DNA from: Coriobacteriaceae bacterium
GTDB taxonomy: Bacteria > Actinomycetota > Coriobacteriia > Coriobacteriales > UMGS124
Assembly (NCBI GenBank): GCA_019421015.1
Contig: JAHZGC010000005.1
Coordinates: 120,048-184,047 of the forward strand
DNA length: 64,000 bases
Direction of reading: 5' to 3'
Program-made: the position numbers and the translations under genes
Notes under the pieces: generated by a model
Seen by the model: the letters and a program-made list of their open reading frames with translations, nothing else
What the model was told of the DNA's origin: nothing
The model's database searches: none
Shown: one piece after another, positions 44,966 through 52,607 of the stretch
Numbering within the stretch: position 1 is the stretch's first letter
Layout of the letters: every line of letters begins with the position of its first letter

Positions 44966-46648
44966 CTACTCCGCGCCCGCCGCCTGGCGGCCGCAGGAGC
45001 GGCCGAACGTGATAGCCGTGCCGTGGGAGGTGGCCACCACTGGGTAGACCGGGTACTCGTTGGCATAGCGACCGCCGGCCACGTTGCCGGCCGCCCACAG
45101 GTGCGGAATCGGCTCAAAGGCCTCGTCGATGACGCGCAGGTTCTCGTCGACCATCACGCCGGCGGTCATGACGCCGGTGGCAATGAGGCTCGACGCCCCG
45201 TAAAACGGCGGGGTCGCCACGGGGTACATGCGGTCGGCGCGCTTACCGAAGTCCTCGTCGACACCCTTCTCGCAGAGCTCGTTGTAGCGCTCGACGCTGG
45301 CCATGGCCGCGTCTACCGGCAGCCCCAGAAACTCGAAGAGCTCCTCGAGCGTGTCGAAGCAGGCCAAAAAGCCGGAAGGCTGGGCCTTGGCACCGTCGAG
45401 GAACTGCTGCGTGGCGGCCTGGTCCATGGTCACGGGGTTGGGCATGCCGTGGCTGATGGGCTGGTTCTGCACCATCTGGGGCCAGCTGGCGTCGAAGATC
45501 TGGTAGACCGTCTTGTTGGGCTGGCGCACGATCTGGTTGGTGAGCGACTGGCCGTCGCAGTCCTCGTTCATGTAGCGCTCGCCCTTGGCGTTGAGGCTCA
45601 GAGCCGCCGTGTTGCCGATGCCCATCATGTCGGCGAAGGTGTGGTCCATGTGCGCGTGGGGCGAGGGCTCCATCCAGCCGCCGGCCCACACGGCCATCTT
45701 GTGGCCGTCGCCGTTGGAGGTCTCGATCATGATGGGTTGGCCGTTGCAGTTCCAGTAGAACTCGGGGCACAGCTCGCGCACCATGTCGACGTTGTGGCCG
45801 TAGTCGCCGGTGGCCAGCACCACGCCGCCCGCGGCCTCAAACTTGACGGGCTGGCCATCGGGGCCCTCGGCATACACGCCGGTCACGGTGCCGTCCTCCT
45901 CCTGGGCCAGCTTGAGAGCGCGGGTGTCGAAGACGTAGCGGGCGCCTTCGTCGACCGATTTCTGGTACTGTTTGTTCACTGCGGCTACCCAGTCCACGAA
46001 CTCGATGCCCGTGCAGTACTGCTTGCGCAGCTCGTTGGCGTTGTCGTAGCCCTCGGGGTTGGGCCAAAACTCGAGGAAGTACTCGTCACTCTCGTCCAGA
46101 GCCTCGGCAAACCAGTCGAAGGCCGCGCCGCTCTCGTTGGCCCACTTGTGCCACAGGCGCTGGTTGGGGCGGTTGCCCATGCCGCGGCAGATCTCGTTCA
46201 CGACCTCGTTGTTGTCGTAGACCGCGCCGAGCTCCTTCTGGTAGCTCGAGTCGAGGGCGCCAAACACCAGGCCGCGCACCGTGATGGCGGGGGCCTGCTC
46301 CACCACGATCACGCTAGCGCCGGCCTCCACGGCCGCGCGGGCTGCGGCTATGCCGGCCACGCCGGCGCCCACCACCACGACGTCGGCCTGCTCCACGCTG
46401 GCGCAGTCGGCGTCGGTCACCGCGGGGGCCTCGCCCAGCCAGCCCAGGGGCTGCAGGTTCTGGGGCGTCGCGGGGGTTTCGGGAGCGGGCGCCTCGGCGG
46501 CGGGGGCCTCCTCGGCCGGTGCGTCTCCCTCGGCGGCGGGGGCCTCCTCGGCGCGGGCTCGCAGCGGGGCGGCGACCACGGCGGCGGCGCCCAGGCCCAA
46601 AGCTCCCATGAACGCGCGGCGGTCGATGTTCGAGATCTTCTCTGCCAT
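44966..46648 (-). CDS. Tat-exported FAD-dependent reductase
   Basis: 560 residues from ATG at 46648, AAAGGGG upstream. Tat signal IDRRAFMGALGLGAAAVV, then a Glu/Ala/Pro linker (residues ~33-64), FAD motif near 89-100 (VVVVGAGVAGIAAARA), and body segments GHKMAVWAGGWMEPSPHAH and LWAAGNVAGGRYANEYPVYP. The linker may space the domain from the membrane or signal. Divergent from the LuxR gene at 46882-48378. Confidence 0.88.
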   Translation of the reverse strand: MAEKISNIDRRAFMGALGLGAAAVVAAPLRARAEEAPAAEGDAPAEEAPAAEAPAPETPATPQNLQPLGWLGEAPAVTDADCASVEQADVVVVGAGVAGIAAARAAVEAGASVIVVEQAPAITVRGLVFGALDSSYQKELGAVYDNNEVVNEICRGMGNRPNQRLWHKWANESGAAFDWFAEALDESDEYFLEFWPNPEGYDNANELRKQYCTGIEFVDWVAAVNKQYQKSVDEGARYVFDTRALKLAQEEDGTVTGVYAEGPDGQPVKFEAAGGVVLATGDYGHNVDMVRELCPEFYWNCNGQPIMIETSNGDGHKMAVWAGGWMEPSPHAHMDHTFADMMGIGNTAALSLNAKGERYMNEDCDGQSLTNQIVRQPNKTVYQIFDASWPQMVQNQPISHGMPNPVTMDQAATQQFLDGAKAQPSGFLACFDTLEELFEFLGLPVDAAMASVERYNELCEKGVDEDFGKRADRMYPVATPPFYGASSLIATGVMTAGVMVDENLRVIDEAFEPIPHLWAAGNVAGGRYANEYPVYPVVATSHGTAITFGRSCGRQAAGAE

Positions 46649-46784
46649 GATGACATCCCCTTTGTCTCGTTGACTGCCTGTTTGGCTGACGGCTGTTTGG
46701 CTAACAGACGCCTCACAAGAGAATGACAGGAGACGCACAAGCCGCCTAGACCACCTCTGGGTCGATGCCGTTTGAGGGGCACAT

Positions 46785-46824
46785 GAAACGGGTCTATTTT
46801 GCAAACCTCGCCCCCACCCGTTTC
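46785..46824. promoter_or_regulatory. Operator-like 9-bp inverted repeat in the 46.7-kb divergent spacer
   Basis: GAAACGGGT (46785-46793) and ACCCGTTTC (46816-46824) are perfect inverted copies, centres 31 bp apart (about three turns). The 10-mer TGAAACGGGT recurs at 52098-52107, upstream of another reductase (start 51957). Confidence 0.55.
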
Positions 46825-46881
46825 GTTTTAGCGCCACAATGGCAGCCGAGAAGACCTTCGAAGCCCCGGGAGCCGCGCCTC

Positions 46882-48378
46882 ATGACACATCCGCTTCGCA
46901 ACCTGCGCTGGTACTGCCTTGGCTTTGGGTTCTTCTGGTCCATACCGCTCTCTATGATGTGCGGGGTCCCGGGCATCGCCGCCCCCAGCGGACACTGGCT
47001 CTGGTTTGTGTGGGTCCAGCAGCTCGCCGTGGCAGCGTTCTTGCCGCCGTGCGCCCGCATCCCGGCCCAACGGCTCGCCTGCGCCACGTCGGGGCTGCCG
47101 TTTGCCGCCGGGTTGTTGCTCTCGCTCACAGGCTTCTGCTACGTGTATTGCTTTACTCTGGGGCACAGCTCGCTGCCGCTCAGTGTGGCGTCAGGGGTCC
47201 TGTTAGGGCTTTCGTGCGCGCTGCTGTTTGTGCTGTGGCAGATCGTGTATGCCAACGAAGGCCAGTCGCGCGCATCCATTTACCTGCCCTTTGCGTCGCT
47301 CGTAGCCGTGGGGATCTGCCTTGCCATGTTCGTGCTGCCGGCAGCCCTCGTGGCCCTTTGTTTGATCTGCGTGCTTCCCATGGCAACCGCATACACTCTA
47401 TGGCGCAGCACCCGCGACATGGAGCCGTTTGCCACCAGACCCTGGGGCCCGCACAAGCGCAGCGTGGTTGCCGACGTGTGGAAGCCGGTCCTGTGCGCCA
47501 GCGTGGTGTGCTTTGCCTGGAGCCTTGCAAGCCACCTGCCGGCCCTGTACGAGGCCTCGCACATCGTGGCCATGCTCGTAGGTTTGGGCTGCGCCTGCTG
47601 CGCCGTGGCCTTCATCGGCCTCAAAGCCCGTGCCTCCATGGGGGCTTTCGACGTGTACCAGGCCATCTTCCCGCTCATCGGCATCGTGCTGTTTGTACCT
47701 GCCTTGTTAGGCAGCCAATGGACGTCGTTCACCGTGGGGATCCTCACCTTTGGCGCGCGGCTCATGATGCTGCTCACCCTCATGCTGTGCGCCACGTATT
47801 CCGCCCGCACGCAGTTCTCCCCCGGGCTCATCTACCTGGTGTGCGCCTTTCCGCTGCAGGTAGCGTCGTTTGTGGGCGACACGGCTGGATTCCTCATGGT
47901 GCCCGGCCTGTTTGCGCAGTCGGCCTCGGCGTTCAGAATCCCCGCCGCCTGCTTTATCGTGTGCTTCGTGGGACTTGTGGTCGCCTCGCTGGGCAAGCGC
48001 CCCCGCAGTCTGGCCGAACCCGCAGACGACACGCTGCTCATCAACCCCACCCCGCAGGAGCAGTCCGGGACCATGCCGGGCCCCGAGTCCACGCCTGCCG
48101 GCGACGCCGCGCCCGGCGGCCCCGCCGGCGAGGGGATGACGGCAGAAGCCGCGGGGAACGCCCTCCTGCCCCCGGCCTTCGCCGCCGACCTCTCGGCCCG
48201 CGAGATCGAGGTCGTGGACCTGCTGCTCAAGGGCAACACCATCGCGGCCATCTCGCGCAAGCTGTTTATCTCGGAGAACACCACGCGCGGCCACATGAAG
48301 CGCATCTACCGCAAGCTCAACGTGCACTCACGTCAGGAGCTGATCGACGCGCTCGAACGGGAAGCCGCAAAGGGATAG
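46882..48378 (+). CDS. LuxR-type regulator with multi-helix membrane domain
   Basis: 498 residues from ATG at 46882 (GGGAG 12 bp upstream). About twelve membrane helices in residues 10-390 (LRWYCLGFGFFWSIPLSMMC, VALCLICVLPMATAYTLW), a Pro/Gly-rich linker, then the LuxR HTH (LSAREIEVVDLLLKGNTIAA, ISENTTRGHMKRIYRKLNV). Divergent from the reductase at 44966-46648. It is followed by a scrap of reductase sequence. Confidence 0.88.
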   Translation: MTHPLRNLRWYCLGFGFFWSIPLSMMCGVPGIAAPSGHWLWFVWVQQLAVAAFLPPCARIPAQRLACATSGLPFAAGLLLSLTGFCYVYCFTLGHSSLPLSVASGVLLGLSCALLFVLWQIVYANEGQSRASIYLPFASLVAVGICLAMFVLPAALVALCLICVLPMATAYTLWRSTRDMEPFATRPWGPHKRSVVADVWKPVLCASVVCFAWSLASHLPALYEASHIVAMLVGLGCACCAVAFIGLKARASMGAFDVYQAIFPLIGIVLFVPALLGSQWTSFTVGILTFGARLMMLLTLMLCATYSARTQFSPGLIYLVCAFPLQVASFVGDTAGFLMVPGLFAQSASAFRIPAACFIVCFVGLVVASLGKRPRSLAEPADDTLLINPTPQEQSGTMPGPESTPAGDAAPGGPAGEGMTAEAAGNALLPPAFAADLSAREIEVVDLLLKGNTIAAISRKLFISENTTRGHMKRIYRKLNVHSRQELIDALEREAAKG

Positions 48379-48717
48379 AGGCCGGCCGAGAACGACGGGA
48401 CACCTAGCGGGCTTACACAACGCGCATGGGCGTTCACGCCGTCGTTGTACACGATCGAGCCGATCATCACCATGATGAAGATCTCGGTGGCGGCGTAGCC
48501 CAGGTTGCTGCTGACTACTACCAGCCCGACATGATGAACCTGGACCCCAAGCAACACGGACGCACCGGCGGTGCCCGAGGGCTTCATCGGCAACGTGGCC
48601 GGCGGCTTCTACGGCGGCATCGACTACCCGCTCACGGTGCCCGGCCTGAACCTGGGCCACAACTACACCCAGGGCTACGTGCTCGGCAAGCGCCTCGCCG
48701 GCACGCTGGCCGAGTAG
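48379..48717 (+). pseudogene. C-terminal scrap of a flavoprotein reductase
   Basis: From about 48568 the plus strand reads VPEGFIGNVAGGFYGGIDYP, then LTVPGLNLGHNYTQGY, VLGKRLAGTLAE and a stop at 48715-48717. This is the last ~50 residues of a reductase of the same family (compare FFGGVDYPMNFPGLSIGRAL at 36.3 kb). The rest of that gene is gone. The 190 bases before it include a hydrophobic minus-strand stretch (GYAATEIFIMVMIGSIVYND), perhaps a transporter remnant; I do not recognise it. Confidence 0.65.
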
Positions 48718-48738
48718 GGAGCACCCCGCGGGTGCAAA

Positions 48739-48865
48739 CGGTTGTGCGGGCTGAGCCTGCTTTGGTCGGGCAAAACCCTCAAGCAGCCGGGATTCTCCAC
48801 CAGAGGTTTGGGGGAGAAACCCTCAAGTTGCCCCGAAATCACTACTGAGTCAGCCCGCACAACCG
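48739..48865 (-). repeat. 127-bp terminal-inverted-repeat element, copy A (reverse orientation)
   Basis: Perfect 16-bp ends: CGGTTGTGCGGGCTGA (48739-48754) and its complement (48850-48865). The core read on the minus strand has CTTGAGGGTTTCTCC and CTTGAGGGTTTTGCC, as in the other three copies, so this copy is inverted relative to them. No ORF. It lies just downstream of the endonuclease-like gene. Confidence 0.85.
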
Positions 48866-48911
48866 CACCCAAGGCCAGCCGCACACCAAATCCGGTGCGG
48901 CCGGCCGGCGT

Positions 48912-49898
48912 TTAGGGGCGCATCAGGAGCTCGCGGCGCAATCCGGCCCTCAGGCTACCGACGTCCGGCGCCAACGCGGCATCGACGCCAAGGGCTTTCT
49001 GCAGCAGGCGAACCACTCGATCCATGCGCACGGAATCCATAAGCTGGTCGCGCGTGACCGACACGACGTCCACCCCCAGGTAGGCCAGCGCGTTGCGCCG
49101 CTCAGAATCGGCCGCGATGCGCTCGGCGCCGGTATGGAACATCGTGCTGTCGTACTCCACAGCAACGCGTGCCTCGGGCCACAGCAGGTCACAACTGAAA
49201 TAAGAGCTTCCCGTCATGGGCCGTACCGAGCTGGGCAGCCTCAACCGGGCGTTAAGCCGCGGCAACGGGAGGCCATACCCGCCTAAGGAGTGCGGTGCGC
49301 AGAGCAACGTCGCAAGCACGGATTCCATGGGAGAGGCTGCGCCGTCCATCACGAACGACAGCGCAAGCCGGGCGTGCTTGACCCCCTTGAAGCTTCCCAG
49401 GCTCGCGACAAAAGCCGCCAGACGGGCAACGTTCGTCAGCGGGGAATGAGCACGGAAGCCCGGGGGCTCCCCCGCAAGCGCATACGACCCGCAAAGCTCA
49501 AACCCCAGGAGCGCCAGACGGGGCGTACTCAGCCGGTGGGCCATCTGGGCAAAACAGAACTCCGGCGAGCTCGTAAACGCGTCCGAACCCAACGCCAAGA
49601 AGGCCCCGTCGGGCAGCGGCGGCCGCCACACATGACAAGCGTACAGCTCCGACTGCCCGCGCGCCCCCGCCGAAGGAACAACCAAACAGGCCGGAAGCAT
49701 AGGGTCGGGCCAACCGCTCGGCTTCAAAGAATCGCGCACGTAGTCGCGAGTGTTTCGGTTAACGCGCGGCGCGCTCGAATCCGCGAAGCGCTTCCCCACC
49801 ACGTCCGCGGGCCAGGGAGCAGGGCGCTTCGACGCATTGTCCATCGCCGGAAAGCGCAGGTAGTCCAGAGCTGTTGCGTACCCAAAGAAGATATCCAT
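48912..49898 (-). CDS. Endonuclease-like protein (DUF559/VSR-type fold)
   Basis: 328 residues from ATG at 49898. The C-terminal third has a PD-(D/E)XK/VSR-like pattern: VAVEYDSTMFHTGAERIAAD, then RNALAYLGVDVVSVTRDQLM. The first two thirds have no motif I recognise (MDIFFGYATALDYLRFPAMD at the start). There is no ribosome site; a -10 (TATACT, 49911-49906) ends 7 bp before the ATG, so the mRNA is probably leaderless. The gene is bracketed by copies A and B of the 127-bp element in opposite orientation. It may be a selfish or defence nuclease; that is inference. Confidence 0.6.
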   Translation of the reverse strand: MDIFFGYATALDYLRFPAMDNASKRPAPWPADVVGKRFADSSAPRVNRNTRDYVRDSLKPSGWPDPMLPACLVVPSAGARGQSELYACHVWRPPLPDGAFLALGSDAFTSSPEFCFAQMAHRLSTPRLALLGFELCGSYALAGEPPGFRAHSPLTNVARLAAFVASLGSFKGVKHARLALSFVMDGAASPMESVLATLLCAPHSLGGYGLPLPRLNARLRLPSSVRPMTGSSYFSCDLLWPEARVAVEYDSTMFHTGAERIAADSERRNALAYLGVDVVSVTRDQLMDSVRMDRVVRLLQKALGVDAALAPDVGSLRAGLRRELLMRP

Positions 49899-49953
49899 AG
49901 CAGGCAGTATAGCGGCCCGGGCCCCAGGAGCGGCTTGGCTAGCATGCCAGTTA

Positions 49954-50080
49954 CGGTTGTGCGGGCTGACTCGAGTTTCATTTTCCAACCAGCTTGAGAG
50001 TTTCTCCGTAAACTCCAGATGAGAAACCTTCGCAGCTTAAGGGTTTTACCTAACGGAAATAGACTCAGCCCGCACAACCG
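49954..50080 (+). repeat. 127-bp terminal-inverted-repeat element, copy B
   Basis: Ends CGGTTGTGCGGGCTGA (49954-49969) and TCAGCCCGCACAACCG (50065-50080). Core CTTGAGAGTTTCTCC and CTTAAGGGTTTTACC. The right end is followed by two further copies of a 19-bp unit GCACAACCGCGC..., giving a short tandem array to about 50120. Confidence 0.85.
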
Positions 50081-50136
50081 CGCGCCCCGGGCACAACCGC
50101 GCACCCAGGGCGCAACCGGCACGCCTCCGCTCGTCC

Positions 50137-51957
50137 TTACGCCTGCGCGAGCGCCTTGCCGAGCTCGCGGCCGTGGGTCATGGCGAAGCCCAGCGTGAGG
50201 CCCTGCATCTGCGTGGAGTACTGAATCGCAAAGCGGCCGTCGGAGTTGTTGCCAGTGGCGTAGAGGCCCACGATCGGGTTGTAGCGCTTGTCGAGCACGC
50301 GCTGCCTGTCGTCGATGACCAGGCCGTTCAGGGTCACCGTGCCCACCATGGGCTTCTCGTCCACGCTCATGATGGCGTAGTAGGGCGGCTTGTTCACCGG
50401 CACGAGGGTCTTGGGATCGCGGCCGAAGTCGTCGTCCTCACCGGCCTCGCAGTAGCCGTTGTAACGCTCGATCTCGGCGGCGAGCTCGACCTTGGCCTCG
50501 TCGGTCATGGGCAGGTAGCTCAGCAGGTCCTCGAGGCTCTCGGCGCCCCAGCAGCACACGGCGCCCCCCTCGGGGGCCTCCCCACCCTCGGCGCCGTGCT
50601 CGACCCAGGAGGCAAAGAGCGACTCGAAGTCGTAGTCCTCGAGCACCGGCAGGCTAAAGTGCTCCGGGGGCATGCGCGAGATGTTCTCGCGGAAGTTGCT
50701 GTCGAAGATCGAGAAGTAGCGGCCGGGCTTCAGGCGCTCGGCGCGCACGATCTGGCCAAAGACGCCCAAGAAGGTCTCGTCGGTGAAGCGGCGGCCGTCG
50801 GAGTCGACCCACATGAAGGGGCTGCCCCACACGCACTCGCCGTCGGGGAAGCCGGAACCCCAGCGCAGCAGGTTGGTGGGGTAGGTCTCGCTGCGGAAGG
50901 TGATGTTGGGCTGGCAGGTCACGCGGTTGGGGTCCATCGAGGCGCCGGCCCACAGGCCCATCTTGATGCCGCTGCCGTCGCGGCCGAACATGCCGTTGAT
51001 GAGGTTGTCGGTGGGCAGGCCGTGGATCTCGTTGAGGTTGCGGTGCTCGTCCATAAGGGCCTCGAACATCTCGGCGTTGCCGCCGAAGTCACCGGCCGCC
51101 AGCACCACGCCCTTCTTGCCCAGGAACTTGATGTACTCGCCGTCGGCGTTCTGGCCGATGACGCCCGTCACGGTGATGCGCTTCACCGGCTCCTCGACGC
51201 GCACGAGGGCGCCGGCCTCGTCGGTGCGGTCTACCAGCATGGGGACCTCGGCCTCCTCGGTCAGCAGCACCAGGCCCGTGGTCTCCCAGAACCACTGGGC
51301 GCCGTTGGCCTCGGCGGCGGCTATGAGCGTGGGCGCGGCGGTGTTGAAGTCGTACTGGATGGTACCGGTCCAGCAGGTGAACCGGTTCACGTCGGCGCCC
51401 ATCTCGAAGTAGCCGGGGTTCAGGTCACCGTGCATGGTGACCTTCTCGGCCACCTCGGCGGGACCGTTGGCGATCAGCCAGTCGATCATCTCGCCGCTCT
51501 TGTCGGCAAACTGGGCGATGAGCCTGGGGTTGGAGCGGTTGTGGGTGCGGCGCTGGTACTCGGCGATGAAGTCGCTCTTGCGGATCTCCTTCGAGCCGTG
51601 CTCCAGCGAGTAGTTGGAGTTGAGCGAGGCGATGTCGTGCAGGCCGTAGTACCAGATGGCGTCCTGGGGCTGCGACTCGAGCACGGCCACGGTCGCGCCT
51701 TCCTCGGCCGCCGCGCAGGCGCACATGACGCCGGCGTCGCCGCCGCCCACCACCACGACGTCGACCTCGACGGTCTGGGCAATCTGGTCGTCGGCGATGA
51801 CGGGCGGCTCGCCGAGCCACGCGGGATAGGCGGCCTTGGCAGCTTCGTCGGCGCGTGCCTGGGTCGCCGCGGGCACCGCGGCCGCGGCGGCGATGGCGGC
51901 AGCGCCTGCGGCGGCCCCGGTGATGAACGAGCGGCGGTTCAGAGCGTGCTGTTCCAT
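50137..51957 (-). CDS. Tat-exported FAD-dependent reductase
   Basis: 606 residues from ATG at 51957, AAAGGGGAG upstream. Tat signal LNRRSFITGAAAGAAAIA, FAD motif near 66-77 (DVVVVGGGDAGVMCACAA), body with GSGIKMGLWAGASMDPNRV, and C-terminal GLYATGNNSDGRFAIQYSTQ. No FMN domain. Its start faces the reductase at 52608-54413 across a 650-bp spacer that carries copy C and a TGAAACGGGT site; no divergent LuxR. Confidence 0.88.
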   Translation of the reverse strand: MEQHALNRRSFITGAAAGAAAIAAAAAVPAATQARADEAAKAAYPAWLGEPPVIADDQIAQTVEVDVVVVGGGDAGVMCACAAAEEGATVAVLESQPQDAIWYYGLHDIASLNSNYSLEHGSKEIRKSDFIAEYQRRTHNRSNPRLIAQFADKSGEMIDWLIANGPAEVAEKVTMHGDLNPGYFEMGADVNRFTCWTGTIQYDFNTAAPTLIAAAEANGAQWFWETTGLVLLTEEAEVPMLVDRTDEAGALVRVEEPVKRITVTGVIGQNADGEYIKFLGKKGVVLAAGDFGGNAEMFEALMDEHRNLNEIHGLPTDNLINGMFGRDGSGIKMGLWAGASMDPNRVTCQPNITFRSETYPTNLLRWGSGFPDGECVWGSPFMWVDSDGRRFTDETFLGVFGQIVRAERLKPGRYFSIFDSNFRENISRMPPEHFSLPVLEDYDFESLFASWVEHGAEGGEAPEGGAVCCWGAESLEDLLSYLPMTDEAKVELAAEIERYNGYCEAGEDDDFGRDPKTLVPVNKPPYYAIMSVDEKPMVGTVTLNGLVIDDRQRVLDKRYNPIVGLYATGNNSDGRFAIQYSTQMQGLTLGFAMTHGRELGKALAQA

Positions 51958-52607
51958 GGTGTTCTCCCCTTTTTGCGTCCTTGTGGGCACAGGTCGCGGC
52001 GCCTGAGCATATGGCACCGGCTGCTTCCATGATGGATCGCCGCCACGGGAAGCATCAGACCCGACCGCAGGTAGTCGACGCAGCGGAGAAACCCACCTGA
52101 AACGGGTGGGGACAACGGGGGAGCACGCGGTCAGGCGCGGGCAGGCGCTCGCGTGCGGTTGTGCGGGCTGACTCGAACGTAATTTCAAGCCGACTCAAGG
52201 GTTTCTCCGCTACATCCTGGGGAGAGAAGACCTAGCAACTTAAGGGTTTTACCCAACAGAAGCAGACTCAGCCCACACAACCGCACCTCCGCCCCCTCCT
52301 CGGGCGGCCACCTGTCCACAGCCCTGAATTTATCCTCCATCCTCTTGAAACCCCAGGTCAATCTCCTCATACCCCGATGGTGAGCCGCGCCCTGCTCCAA
52401 AGCGGTCGTAAAAATCGCCATCGGAGGAGGACGCGGCGGCACCCTGCGCACCCCATGATGGCCCCAGTCTCGAGGCATGCCCGGCGGTCGCAGGCCAGCC
52501 GGCACCCCTGGGACCCACACACGTAAGGGCGCCCGCCTCGCCACCGTAGACGACCGTCACACGACCGTCACGCAAGACGGGTGCCCGCAAAGAAAGGGGA
52601 TTCCTAT
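51958..52607. promoter_or_regulatory. Divergent spacer between two reductases
   Basis: Contains the TGAAACGGGT site (52098-52107) inside a small hairpin CCCACC...GGTGGG, and 127-bp element copy C (52156-52283). Bases 52284-52607 show no gene; the ribosome site for the plus-strand reductase (AAAGGGGA) lies at its right end. Confidence 0.45.
52156..52283 (+). repeat. 127-bp terminal-inverted-repeat element, copy C
   Basis: Ends CGGTTGTGCGGGCTGA (52156-52171) and TCAGCCCACACAACCG (52268-52283; one mismatch, arms extend to GTGCGG/CCGCAC). Core CTCAAGGGTTTCTCCGCTA and CTTAAGGGTTTTACC. Located in a divergent spacer. Confidence 0.85.

Noticed and set aside
48333..48593. A small membrane protein on the minus strand
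   Set aside because: A hydrophobic stretch exists, but it has no ribosome site and overlaps the reductase remnant on the other strand; treated as decayed sequence.
10885..52074. The 9-mer CGCAGGTAG (or its complement) near several reductase/LuxR spacers (10885, 10910, 37981, 52066)
   Set aside because: The same string occurs in coding sequence (3419, 21904, 49855) because it encodes Tyr-Leu-Arg, so on its own it is not a regulatory code. Only the 13-bp inverted pair at 10881-10921 was kept.
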